Positions 14,179-26,720 of a stretch of DNA of 64,000 bases are shown here, piece after piece; within the stretch, counting starts at the first letter, position 1; the number at the start of each line of letters is the position of its first letter. Source of the stretch: Cruorifilaria tuberocauda (lineage: Eukaryota > Nematoda > Chromadorea > Rhabditida > Onchocercidae); NCBI GenBank assembly GCA_013365365.1, contig JABVXU010000018.1, positions 310,001 to 374,000 on the forward strand. Reading direction: 5' to 3'. A program made the translations under genes and the position numbers. Under the pieces are notes generated by a model that was given only the letters and a program-made list of their open reading frames with translations, had not been told where the DNA came from and made no database searches.

Positions 14179-14266
14179 AAAGAGAGAGAGGAAGAGAGAG
14201 AGAGGGAGAGGGAGAGGGAGAGACAGAGGTAGAGGTAGAGGGAGAGAGGAAAGAAGGAGAGAGAAA
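14179..14266. repeat. (GA)n / GGGAGA purine tract
   Basis: An imperfect GA-rich microsatellite, all purine on the plus strand. A second one lies at 14449-14491. Open frames over them on the minus strand are Ser/Leu repeats and not genes. Confidence 0.85.
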
Positions 14267-14448
14267 AAATGGGAAATTTTCTTTTTTTAAATGAATGTAA
14301 TATTATTTGAATGGATTCATATAAACCATTTTGAGCTATGAGACAGGTATGTGTGATGGACAATAGGCAGGTGACAATTATGCATTTGAAGGACAGACGA
14401 GAAATCATCACTAATAAAACGGACAGACAAATAAGTAGCAAATTTATA

Positions 14449-14491
14449 AAGAGAGAAAGAGAAAGAGAGGGAGGGAGAGAGGGAGAGAGAG
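14449..14491. repeat. (GA)n purine tract
   Basis: A short imperfect GA repeat about 180 bp beyond the larger tract at 14179-14266. The stretch from 14492 to 16594 holds only AT-rich sequence without a recognisable gene. Confidence 0.8.
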
Positions 14492-16594
14492 CAATATATG
14501 GACAAACAGGTGATGTAGTAAATAATTTATCGAATGGACAAGGAAGTGGTCAGTTTTCAAATGGTCACTTCCCATAAACAGTCCATAATTAATTATGAAT
14601 AATTAAAATATACGAAAAAAATCCTAAAAGAGTAAGATGGAAAGGTGAGAATTTAGAGTTGAAGTTAGGATAATTTTTGACCTTCAAAAAACTTTCTCAC
14701 ATAAAATTTGTTAAATTGAAAAGAAATTGATAAACAAGAAAGCCGATTTCTACCTATCATATATTCATATTAAAAGAATCAAATTAATCAGAAATGAAAA
14801 AGTTATTTTAGATACTTTAAAATTAAAACAGCTCTGTTCAGTTATAATACATTAAATCGTAAAAATTTAACTTATAACCACTACTGTTACTACTTTACTT
14901 AATTTTAAATCATTCAAAATTATTAGAATACAAAATTAAAGTAATAAATTATTCGTTGTTAATTCGATTTCAATTTGATTTATAATAAAATAGAATTAAT
15001 AAAATTTATAAAAAATTAAGAATACTTTATCTTAAATTATAATAATTTCAATTCAATGCTAAAAATGCCGAAAACTAACTTCTCTACGTTGAATATATTC
15101 AATAATCAATATCGATTGAAATTTAGGGTTGATCGTAAACAACAAATATAACTGTTGAATATTTCCTGTTTACTGAATTTCTATAATCTAACAAATAACA
15201 ATAATTCATTGTTAGGTGTGAAAGTAGTAGCGTGGGAAAGAACTGATTAAAATTAATTTCAATAAATCAATCAGTGATTTTCATTCTTTGCATATCTTGG
15301 CAATTTGAATTTTCAACTCGTCGATATTTGTATTTAAATCAAATGATATTAAGTTTTTAGAAATTAGAGTTGTAATAAATCAAACATATCTATGACTGTT
15401 AGCTTGCTATGCAAATTATAGCTGAGTTAAATTTTCAATTTAATTCACACCTATGCAAATAATCGATTTATATGAAGTGATACGGAATTTTTAAGCAATT
15501 TTGCTTCAATAAAATAGAAAAGCAAAATTTCAGTTGCTATTTAATATTATTAAAATTGTTAAAATTATAACTCCTCGGATATTAATTCTACGAATTGCAT
15601 AAATACGAATGAAAAATTAATAATTACTTTTGAGCGATTAATTAAAATGAATTTGATGGAAACAGCAATTCATTGCACTGATAAAAACAAAACTTATCAC
15701 CTGAAATTGCGTTTTTATGAAAAATTCAAGTTTGAAAAGGAAAAAAAAGAAACAATGAAAATAACATAATATTATGATCAATAAATATTTTTGCTGTGTT
15801 TTAACGTTCAATGATCGTTCTGTATTTGGGTTTAAACGTCATCCATCTGGTTATCTCGTTATCAAAATGATATCATGAAATTGCAAGAAAATTATGAATG
15901 ATAAATTTACACGGCAAAATGAAAACTTGCTAATTGAAAAACCGATTAAGAATAGGATCAACTGGATTTGTTTTGATAAATGCTCAATGAAGCACGAAAT
16001 TGCGATTGTTCTCAATTGTCTTCTCAAATCTGGATTTGATAAAATAAATCACTGAAGCGATTATTATAATTCACTTTTACTGATAATGAAAAATTCTTGT
16101 CATTATTCACTCTAATTTTTAGAATTTCTTAACTGATAAGCTGATAAACTTTTTCTTCATGAATTTTCATGAGATATCTAGTACAATCTTTTTTTTCATG
16201 AGATATTAAGTTTTATGATCAGTTATACTTGGAAAATTTTAAATTTTGAAATTGAAAATATTAAAGAGAATCAATTTAAATGAAAAGTTAAAAAAGATTA
16301 GAAATCGATAGCTATAAGCTTATTTATGTGAAGTTTTAAATTTAGTCATAGATATTTGTACAAAATGAATACAAGTAATTAGGATTAATTACCAAAAAAG
16401 ACTGGATTTCCTGATAATTCTGATTTCGTTCCGGAAGCACTCCTTTCTTTCTCTTTTTCTAAACTTTCCCTCAACTTTTACTTTTCCAAAATGATTTGAA
16501 AAAAAAAAAGTATCTTCATAAAAATACTTACCTGTCATTATTCCTTCATCTTAAAATCACTGGGTGATTATTAAATCGATAAGTGCATATATTA

Positions 16595-16803
16595 TAATTG
16601 TTCTGGCGCAGTTGTCGCAATGATTAATGAATAGGATGACTGGTATTTTTGAGATAGCAGTATCTTACTTGGAAAAAATTTTACGAAAATTTAATTTAAA
16701 ATTTATCCCAAACTCTAATTATCTTTCCATATTAATATTACTATCACAAAAATACCAGTCATCCCACTCATTAATCATTGCGACAGAAGCGCCAGAATAA
16801 TTA
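16595..16803. mobile_element. 209-bp inverted-repeat element, MITE-like, with TA at both ends
   Basis: The left arm (16595-16662) and the reverse complement of the right arm (16737-16803) match at roughly 86% over about 67 bp. Both contain TTCTGGCGC, GTCGCAATGATTAATGA and GGATGACTGGTATTTTTG. About 74 bp of AT-rich spacer lies between, with no coding capacity. The repeat termini are bounded by TA dinucleotides, as for Tc1/mariner-type insertions. A miniature non-autonomous DNA transposon is the simplest reading. A transcribed long hairpin (small-RNA precursor) is the alternative. Confidence 0.7.
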
Positions 16804-17054
16804 CAAGAAGAAAGAGAATGATGGAGAAGAGAAATGCGAAATTCTCTCTTCCCATTATTTCAATGATTTAAATGATTGCTTAAATTAGCAAGTTATCTTC
16901 GAATAAATAATCATTCATTATCATTCCTATCAGTTTTCATTTCCCTTTCTGAGATAACTAATTCATTCATTCAAAGCTAAAAGTTATAAGCAAAAGAAAA
17001 AAGAATGGAATATATCTACCTATCTGTACGTGATGGAAGGAGACATTTCTCAAT

Positions 17055-17113
17055 GACTGTCTCTCTCTCCCTCTCAGAGACAGAGGAAGAGAAAGAGAGA
17101 AAGAGAGAGAGAA
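17055..17113. repeat. CT tract followed by GA tract
   Basis: A short TCTCTC run is followed directly by a GAGAGA-rich run, so the two can fold back on each other. The open frame that begins inside it (17115-17387) is lysine-rich, unlike any family I know, and is probably not a gene. Confidence 0.75.
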
Positions 17114-19716
17114 GATGTATTTAGCAATTATTTTTATTCGTCATATATCGAAGAAGATGAAACGAGGAAAAAATTACATTGAAATAGGCAAGAACACATT
17201 TGCTCATCCATTAAAGAATATTAGAAATAGGCAACAAAAGCTGTTTTCAAACTACAACAATAAAGAAGCATATAAACTATTTGTAAAGAAGAAGCGGGAA
17301 GTGCGGGGAACGGGAAAGCGGGGAGCTGCAAAAAAAGAAATACAAAAAGAATTGATAAAATATTATCACAAAGAATTTTACAGATAAGTAATAAGTATTA
17401 ATTTATAACAGTACAGATAACTAATAAACAACGATTCATTAAAAATACTAATATAAATAAGTAATAAACAGTAATTTCTAGAAAAAGAATTTTTTAAACA
17501 TTTTTTGTTTACAATTTTTTTACTAAAATTAAAAAATTAAACAAATTTGAATAAAAATATTAATGAAAGTTTGAATAATTTGCAAGCTAAAATAAAGTTC
17601 AAAAAAATTTTTTATTTAGAAAAACAATGATAGCAAAAAGTTTAATGACCCAAATTTTTAAGAAATTTTGCAAAAAGAAAAGAAAAAAACGAAAGGAAAA
17701 ATTTACTTTGTTGTCTGTTATCTTTCGTTTATTTTTACTATTTTCTTTCTTCTTCAAAATACCGTGCAAATTTCATGTTTGAATCGAATTTCATTTAGCC
17801 TTTTGTTCGTTTCATGATGAATTTTACCATTTGACAGTTCGTTTTTACCTTTGAAGAAAAAAAAATTACAAAAATGCAAAAGGACATTAATTAATTAACT
17901 TGATAATTTCACTCTTTACTTAATGGAATTTCGAGTAGTATACACACCTGTCACTGTTGGTAGAAAAAAATGAAGAATATGAACGACCTCGAACATCATA
18001 ATAGTACTCCTTCAATAATCATGATGGGTATCATGGATCAATCACAACTGATCAATCAATCATTAAAGAGCAATACCAATTTTTTGCGTGGGTTAAATGA
18101 ATTCTAATCGAAATTATCCCCGTTCCACATATATTTCTGAAAAAAAAATTGGAAAAATTGCTTGGTACAAATCATTCATCACAAGGTCAAATACTAGAGC
18201 CACATAAAATGATGGAAACAGTAACACTACAATAGTAATCAGTTCCTTTTTCCACAATTTATCATTTCCATTTCATAAAACATCTGAAAAATGATGAAAA
18301 TCACAACTGATCTGGACCATTTCATTCTTCTCAACTATTGTTGGCCAAATGCATACAGTTTAAAACTCTACAAAAGAATCTATCAAAGTCAACTATGATT
18401 GTTTTCTATTGCAATTTCAAATAGCTTCTTAGCATTTCGATTTAACCGAAAATATCATCAAATTTTACTATCATTGAGATAAGTAATTGATCTGATAATA
18501 AATTTATTTGATTAATTCAATAAATTTTATTATTATTATAAGTATCAGTGAAAAATTACTATTTAGTAAAGTGAAATTTGTCAAAGAAAATCGAAATAAA
18601 ATATCCATGAAATCTATTTAATTATTAATTTCAATTAAAAAATGTTATCAAAAAACAGAGAAAAAACTCTATTAAAATTTAACAGTTCATTTAATCATTT
18701 CAAATTTCTTTCTTTTCTTCTTCTTTTTCTTATCTTATCCTTTTATCTAAACAATTTACAGGCTGAAATGAATATTGAAAGTGAATTCTCGAATTCGTAT
18801 TGTGTATTCAGGACATCACTTCAATTCTTCACTAATAATTTAACACATTGAAAATCACTTTCAAAAGTTTGTATAAAATGTTGGAGTGTTTCAAATTTTA
18901 CTTATACGTTTGAATTACGCAAATTTTCCCATATGAATAATTTAAAAATCTCAATAATTCTGAATGAAATTTCAAATTAATACTAAAATACTTTTACATA
19001 TCTGATGACTTCTTTATTAATTCATCAGAAGTTGAAAATAATATTTCGAAGAAAATTTTCCACAATTGACATAATAAATACTGTAATATACTGTATGTTA
19101 TTGTATTTTCAACGATTTTAATTTTATAAAAGCTAAAAATGTTATAATCATAATCCAATATAGCATATCTTTATCACGTAAATTTTGATGAAAGTTTAAA
19201 ACGATAAGTATTCTCGTTGAGAGTTAGAAAAATAATTCGAAAAGAAGATAGACTAACAAATAGCTATTAGTTAAATAGATTATTTAAATGTTGTAGTTAA
19301 AATTAGAAACAATAATAACTGATATGATAAAGAATAGTTTAACGAAGTTAAGATTATGAAATGCTGTCGAATTACTTGTAATAACTTATCAATCAAATAT
19401 ATTTATGAAATGATGTAAATCTTATGTTGAATTATTTCATTCAAATTAATTAATTAATTAATTGCATTTCCTCCAATTTTTCTTCAATTATTTGGACAAT
19501 TTTGGGATCAAAAATGATCGAACAGATTGATTTAATCTATTTAAAACATGCAAAAATTTCTTCGTCTTTCTCAATTAACTGCTTTATTGCAAAAGGAATG
19601 ATAGAAAAGTGATTTTTTTTTAACTTGAAAAAATCGGTAGAAAGTAATTTTTGCGCATTTAATTATAAATATCTTCATTGCTTAATTATTGTAAGTTGGT
19701 ATAATTTTAAATAACA
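17114..19716. other. AT-rich non-coding stretch
   Basis: No gene is recognised. A 69-codon open frame at 18642-18851 has a hydrophobic segment resembling a signal peptide (about residues 21-40), but it has no context, splice pattern or similarity to support it. Confidence 0.45.
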
Positions 19717-20015
19717 AATAAAGTAAGAATAAAGTTAGAAAGACTAAACGATGGAGGAATAAAGTAAGAATAAAGGGTGGAAGAATAAAATAAGAGCAAA
19801 GAATGGAAGGATAAAGAGTAAAGAATTAAAGAATAAAGTAAAAGTAAAGGATGAAAGAATACAGTAAAAGTAAAGGATGAAAGAATAAAGTAAGAGTAGA
19901 GGATGAAAGAATGAAGTAAGAGTAAATGATTGAAGAATAAAGTAAAAATAAAAGATGAAAGAATAAGTTAAGAGTAAAGAATGGGAGAATAAAGTAAAAA
20001 AGAGTAAAGAGTAAG
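19717..20015. repeat. 26-bp minisatellite
   Basis: About ten diverged tandem copies of a unit close to GAATAAAGTAAGAGTAAAGG plus ATGAAA (26 bp). Central copies (about 19830-19990) are the cleanest and edge copies are truncated. The units are purine-rich on the plus strand with no spacers, so this is not a CRISPR-like array. Confidence 0.8.
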
Positions 20016-20975
20016 TGGATTGAGTAGGAGTAATGGTAATGATTGAAAAGTGAGAGTAAAAGAAGTGATGAGAGGGAATTCTAATTGAAACAAATGAGGG
20101 AGGTGGAGTAATTAGATCGATTAAACTTCATGGATATTCATCTCACAATGATAAGTGGGAAGTATTCATGAAATAATGTGAAATTGTCTACGAGCTTAAA
20201 ATGGAGAAGAGAGTGAAGCATAGGTGGAGAGAGTGAAATTTATGGGAGAGAACGGGAAATGATAGAAAGCAGGGGAGGCAGGTATGTGTGATTCACCTGT
20301 ACTTTTTCCTCTCATCATCTCAACACATTTTACAATTTATCTAAAATAAATATTCAAAACAGTTTTAAAATTTCCCCTATCGTATTTGCAGAATAAAAAC
20401 ATTTGATGAGTTGTTAAAAATTAAAATTTAATTAAGTTAATTAGCTATTTTAAAATTTCATTAAAGAATAACAAAGCACCTCCCTGCAGAGAGGAAAAAA
20501 GAAAGAAAAAAAGAATTTTTAAAATTGTTTAAAACAATTAAAAAATTTTAAATCTTCAAAAGAATCTTACGATAATCTCCAGAAATATTTTCATATGTTC
20601 TATTTTTTAACTAAAAATTTTCTAAATGAGTGAAAAAACAAAAATACTATTATTAGCTAAAACGAATAGGTTAAAGATTAAGGAAAGGTTATAAGGTCAA
20701 AGTTATAGGGTCAATAATCCGACCATTGTCAGAGAATATCTCTGAGTGTGGGAAATTGCAAATACAACGCAAATGCATCGCTGGAATAGTAATAGTGCAT
20801 ATCGTAACTAATCAATTCAATAACATAAAAAATAGTAAGGAGAGGTCAGAGGTTACAATTAGTGCGCCAGATGTCGCCTCTTCAACATTAGCGGGTAACC
20901 ATTGCCTGTTATTATCCCTGTAACCAATTATCTGTTCCAAATACACTTCAAGAAGTATGCTAAAAATATGCATGT

Positions 20976-20988
20976 CTGTGTGTGTGTG

Positions 20989-21043
<55 letters not shown>
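20976..21043. repeat. (TG)n microsatellite
   Basis: About 30 TG dinucleotides with one TT interruption near 20990. Open frames across it read as Cys-Val or Thr-His repeats and are discarded. Confidence 0.95.
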
Positions 21044-21044
<1 letters not shown>

Positions 21045-24000
21045 ATGCGTGGTACGTGTATGTCAACGGATCGATGTTTCGAAAATTAAACATTCCGGAA
21101 AGTATCCATTACTCTTTCTCCCTTTTTCATTCCCCGAAATTTTCACATTAAGCTAAATTAAATCGTTTTGTGTTCGAATAATTTCAAACGATTAATGCTT
21201 AAAAGCATTCATCCAAAAAAAGCTAATATCAAATTTAAGCTTGAAGTTCGATTTTAAATTTTAAATTCACTTTAAATTTCGAATTATATAAAAGTGTACA
21301 AAAAATTATTCTGAAAGAATACCAGTTATTTTTACTATTTAGAATGATTATGAAAATTGTTAATCAATTGAAATCAATAAATCAATCATAGTAGTATAAT
21401 GAAAGTATTGAAAATTTAATTTTAACAAAAATAATAAATGGGTGTTTAGTTGCAATTAACATTATGATGCTGCAACTATTTCATGGCCAAATGTCATCTC
21501 TTGGCACATAGAAGGAAGAGTTTGTCCCTAGGCCAGTGAACTATGTTAATTAGGGAAATTCTCTTTCTATTTACAATCTATCAAACAGTATGCTATCACC
21601 AATATTCTTATTTCTCTTTTCTTTTCGTTTTTAGTTCAATAACATTGCCTCAATCATTTTGTTTTATGATTAAAATGATTAAATCAGTAATCAATCAATC
21701 ATTCAAGATTTTTATTATCATTTTAGATTTCGCAAATTTTAGTATTCCACAATTTCATTTCATTCCATTCCACTTTTATCATACAAAAGTAATAATTCAT
21801 CAATTTTGACTTATTCATTTTTTTCTTCTTATCAGTGGTAACTTTTTTCTTTCTCTCTCTCATTTTCTCTCTCTCTCCCTTTCGAAAAGTGTAAAATGCC
21901 TTTAATTGCATGGTACAACAGAAAATTTTCCAAAATGTAAAATTGTAAAAAAAATGAAACGATAATTAACTTTCTCTTTGCTTTCTCAAAAATGTTCCAT
22001 TATTTCTCATCAAATATTAGCTTACAAAAAAAAAAAAACAGAAAACCTGTTTTCATCAAGATTTTTTCAAACAAATATATCTCAAGAACGAAATATTTCA
22101 ATCGAAAAAATCATTTTATCAATAACTTATCATTTTATCGATTTATTGCCATTAAATGAATGTTACAAGAAGATTTTAAATTCCAATAAAATTCGATTTT
22201 ATTACTTAAAAAAAGATTTGCTCTTTACTGTTTCAATGGGAATTTGATTTGAAAATTTGAACCTACTAAAATCATAATTCAAAAAAAAAGTAAAAGTAAC
22301 TGAAAGGTTAGCTTAAATGAAGCGAAGTATCAATTATTATGCAGTCATGCAACACATCGATGATTAATGTTAGTCAAACATAAATTCATCTCTGTATAGC
22401 TATTCAAAAATCTCATTTCATTACTTTACAATCATTTCTCCCTCTTCTCAATCCCTCTCATGGCTTTTTCATACCAAATATATCTCTTCCAGGCCTTTTT
22501 AATAACTATTTCACTGAAACTTTTTTTTGTCGACAAAAATCATCTATTCAATAATTATTATCACTTATCAGTACTGCTTATCACTTTTTACACTTATCAA
22601 ATACAATTATTCAATTGTGGTTTTAAAGAAAGCGAAATTAAGAGTTAAATTTTTTGTGAATAAAACTTTATACTATAAAATATAATTTTAACGTAAAAAT
22701 TCCAAATTCATTTGTTCAACAACTGTTGAATATACTTAGTCGATGGAAAAGCTGCAATATTTATGAATCAATGAATAAAATTATAGCTAACATTCTAATT
22801 CACTTCATACTTTTAAATTTATCACTCTTCTTATCACATTTTAATCAGTTTAATGTTATTTAATCAGTATTTATTCACGATATCATATTATATCATTTAA
22901 CGAATGAACTTTTTCTTTTAGTTGTTTATTTTTCCGCTTATCAGTTTTACACTTATTTATTCTTCGATTTTGATTCATTTGAATAAATAACCTGAAAAGT
23001 TTCAGGAAATCCTAAAATGTTTTAAGAAGTGTGCATTGCCAATCGGGCTTTATGATTGTTAGTTAACTATCGTTGTGTAAGGTGGATTATAGAATTCAAT
23101 TGAATTTCGATAGTTGATTTTTTATCATGTTAAAGGTGGGATCATGAAGTCTTATTTAATTTCAATTCGTGACAATGAGTCTTCAAGTAAACAGTTTGTT
23201 TCATTATTTTCAAATTCAATTGTACAATATTTAGGTGTGAAGTAATCGATTGCAGAATGTCAGATGCATGTATTATCAGTATTATTATAGCGTAATGATA
23301 ATTCATATATCTGATTTAATAACTTTAAAATCCACAAGTAGGAATAATGGAAAAAGAAATTGTCTATTTCAAAATAATGAATCAATTAATTAAAGTTACC
23401 TACTAAGGGTTCAAAAACAAAAACTGAGGTAAGTGGTAGAAATGTGCAAAATGTTTGATTTGAGATGAGGAAGAAGTAAACAAAGACTGTGCACGTATTT
23501 ACATCATTTGCCGTAATTTTCTTTTGCCTATCACTAAGTTTCAATAATAAGAAAGCGCCATATTTGAATTGTAAATATTCGATTTCAATATTATAAAAGG
23601 TAATTAATTATTAAAGGATAGGATGAGATGGGAGATATGAAAAGGTAATAAATAAAAACATCGTTGATATGTAACAACAAACAGAAGTAGCCAGATGATA
23701 TCACTAAGTAAGGATTATAAGATCGATCCTTTTTACGTTTGCTTCGACAAAATGGATGTTTTCTTCGCTACAAACGCATTATAAATAAAAATAAGCTCAG
23801 GAAGAAAACGAAAAAGAAATATTGGTTTCTAAAAATAGGAATACTTATGCGAAAGCAACAGAAAGCTTTTTAATTAGGAAAACATTATGCAATTAAATTG
23901 ACTAAAAGTGATAAACTTGGTCTAGAGATTGTACACAAGCAAAGGGCCTAATAAAATTGGCAAGAGCTTAAAAAATTGGTTTAGTAAACTAGCAAAGCCT

Positions 24001-26667
24001 GATAAAGACCGGAGTGCCACAATCAATAAATTAAGAATTCAATAGATCAATTAATTAACCTGTTTTGACGTGAATATGATCTGTGTTGAACGACCTATAA
24101 TCTTACTTTTTTACCCTTGTCCATTATTGCTCTAACATTATTTTGCTCATTTGTGGAAATAGCTATTATGAAAAATAGACGTGAAAATAATTGGAAGGAA
24201 AAGCTTCAAGTAGAAGCTATTTGCATATTTCGGTTGATAGCTAAAGATCACTGAAGATCATTAAAGATAAATTGTAACTGATATCGTTTCCAAATCAAAT
24301 TGATAATGAAAATTAAAGTACTTCATTTATGTACTGATTAATTTTTTGTAAACAATTTTCTATCAATTAGAATAGATATTATTATCACATAGTTTTATCT
24401 TTTACAATATTTATAATATTACGGTGAAATTTACATGTTAATTTATAGTTAGCAATTAATACAGTAAAATTATGGGACATTAGCGTAATTGATAATTTAC
24501 CCATATTAGCTAATAAAATTGAAAAATAAAATCTCAATTTAAGTAAGCCACGAATTAATCTTATTGCAACTATCCTCTAATTAATACTTTTAAATTTTAT
24601 ATGTATAATTGTTGTTACTCTTCTAATGATAATTTTATCAAATTACTTAATTTTTCCTAAGCATGTTTATATATATGTATGATCAGGTGAGATATATGCT
24701 TTAATATTGCCATAAGTATGTATGTTATAAGCTTAGCTTGAATTTAATTCCGTTTAGCATTGAAGTAAAATTCATACTTGAAAGGATGGATGATAACTTC
24801 ATTTGAATGAATTATTTAACAATAATAAAAAGGTGGCTAAGCCATAATAAAGCAAAAGAAATAACAAGCAAGCAAGTCGTTTCCTCCTAAATGAACAAAG
24901 AAAGCTTTTTGATTTTATAGGAAAATTTTCATATCAAAAAAAAGCGACTAATCTTTTACTCGATCCTAATTTTATAGGAAACAATTTTGATTATGATTTT
25001 TAGAACTTTTTTTTTCAAATTTTATATTTCACATTTGACTTTTTGAGTAATACAGTTCATTGCTTTCAAAGTCAGCAATTAAATTTCATTAAAAATGATA
25101 ATTTTTTTAAGACGATAACTACTCGTTATCGTTTTATTATTTTTTTTTCAAAATTTCAAAAATTTACTTTTCTAAAAAATCACAATACTTAGATAATAGA
25201 GAATACGGGAAAAAAAAATTAATCCTTTTTCCGGTCTCTTTTCTTTTCGTTCTCTTAGAAAATTTTCAAAAAGTTTTAAAATTAATTTTTACGTTTAAAG
25301 AAACCAATTAATTACTTTGAATATTTTATTCATTTTGTAGAATACAAAATCTCTTTCAGTTTTCATAATGAATGAATTGTGCGCAATTTGTAGCTTAGAA
25401 TGGCGCTATTGGCATGAATGAATGTTAAGATGAAAAAGAATTCGATTGAAATTATTTTAAAGTGTTCTGAAGAGGAAAGAAAAATAAATGAAGAAAATTC
25501 TATTTCATTTCATTTTCTACACCAAATTTATGATTCATTTTGTTTTAAAAGCATTTCACTTTTTTTCTTTAAACTGCAAAAATTACTTATTTTTTTCATT
25601 GTTACATTTTGTTCGTTGTTAAAAGTTAAAAAAAAAACGAAAAAGAAATTGAAAATTCATTTGTTTGTTTTTGTTTTGTAATAAAAATAATAAGTGAAAT
25701 TTTGATTTTAACATAAGTTAACTTTCATACTTTTTACTTTCATACCTCTAATCTTTATTGCAGAATTAAGCGAAAGTATAAACTGTTAATCATTAATTAT
25801 TATTTATAATTTAAATTCATTTAATGAAGTTAATCAAAATATTTTGAGACTTTCACAATTTGTTTATTCTGTTTTCCGAATACTGTATGAATAAGCATGA
25901 ATTATGTAAATTCTCACGATAAATTAATTAATTTAAGATTTATCAAAATTAATTATTAATTTCATTCTTTTTGCATACAATAATTATAACTGATAATTTA
26001 ACAACGATATCCATTGTTTCATGAAAGAATTATGGTGAGATAGGAAGAAGTTAATTGTTACTATTAAAAACAATGAATACTGTTAACTGACAATTGATAA
26101 TAATTTGTTATCACTAACTGTTACTACTATAGTGATAATTGATAATAACTTGTGATCAGTTCCATTATTTGATCTGATTAATAGAAGAATGAGAAGGTCC
26201 CTCTGTTCCGTCTTCCACGGGTTCTGTTGACCATCGCAGACTGTAATGTGTATTTTCGGGCTAGCACCATCGTTTCCCCTTTTTTTGTCGGCTGATCTGT
26301 GTATGTGTGTGTATGTCAATTCTCGATGGAATGACCGGGAAGTGGGAGTGAATGAATGAATGGTAAAGGAAAAGGGTCAGTGAAGATTGAGATTATGATG
26401 GAATAGGGCAGAATTCGATCATTGTGTAGTGACCTTTGTCCACCACTACAACAACTTTTGGCTCCTATTTGAAGTGGAACTTTTTCTTATAGTTATAATC
26501 AAATAGTTGATAAGATAGTCATTCATTTCATGGTTTTCCTTTTTTTCACTGTCATTGATTAATTGATTTGATAATTTTTTGCTTATCGTAAGATTAGTTT
26601 TGTAGCTTTAATATTCGTTAAAAGAAAACGCTATTGTAACTTTATCGAGCTAATATTACCGCATAAG
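21044..26667. other. AT-rich non-coding stretch with GATA-site cluster
   Basis: No gene is recognised. Four TTATCA (GATA-factor core on the opposite strand) occurrences fall within 22558-22599. A paired repeat around AATTGATAATAA lies at about 26090-26160. A short open stretch at about 23930-24035 has coding-like codons but no known similarity. Confidence 0.45.
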
Positions 26668-26720
26668 TCTCTCTCTCTCTCTCTCTCTCTCCCTCTCTCT
26701 TCCTTCTCCTCCTTCTCTCC
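26668..26720. repeat. (TC)n microsatellite
   Basis: An uninterrupted TC run followed by TCC-type units. No gene is seen between it and the GA repeat at 29636. Confidence 0.9.

Noticed and set aside
18642..18851. Small secreted-protein candidate with a hydrophobic N-terminal segment
   Set aside because: The hydrophobic run is what AT-rich DNA yields in many frames, and the remainder shows no conserved feature or supporting exon.
19717..20015. Repeat array considered as CRISPR
   Set aside because: The units are directly tandem without spacers and lie in a eukaryotic genome. It is a minisatellite.
20700..20930. GC-richer patch with open frames on both strands
   Set aside because: The two readings are short and match no family. 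It adjoins a TG microsatellite and may be part of an unidentified repeat, which cannot be supported from this window.
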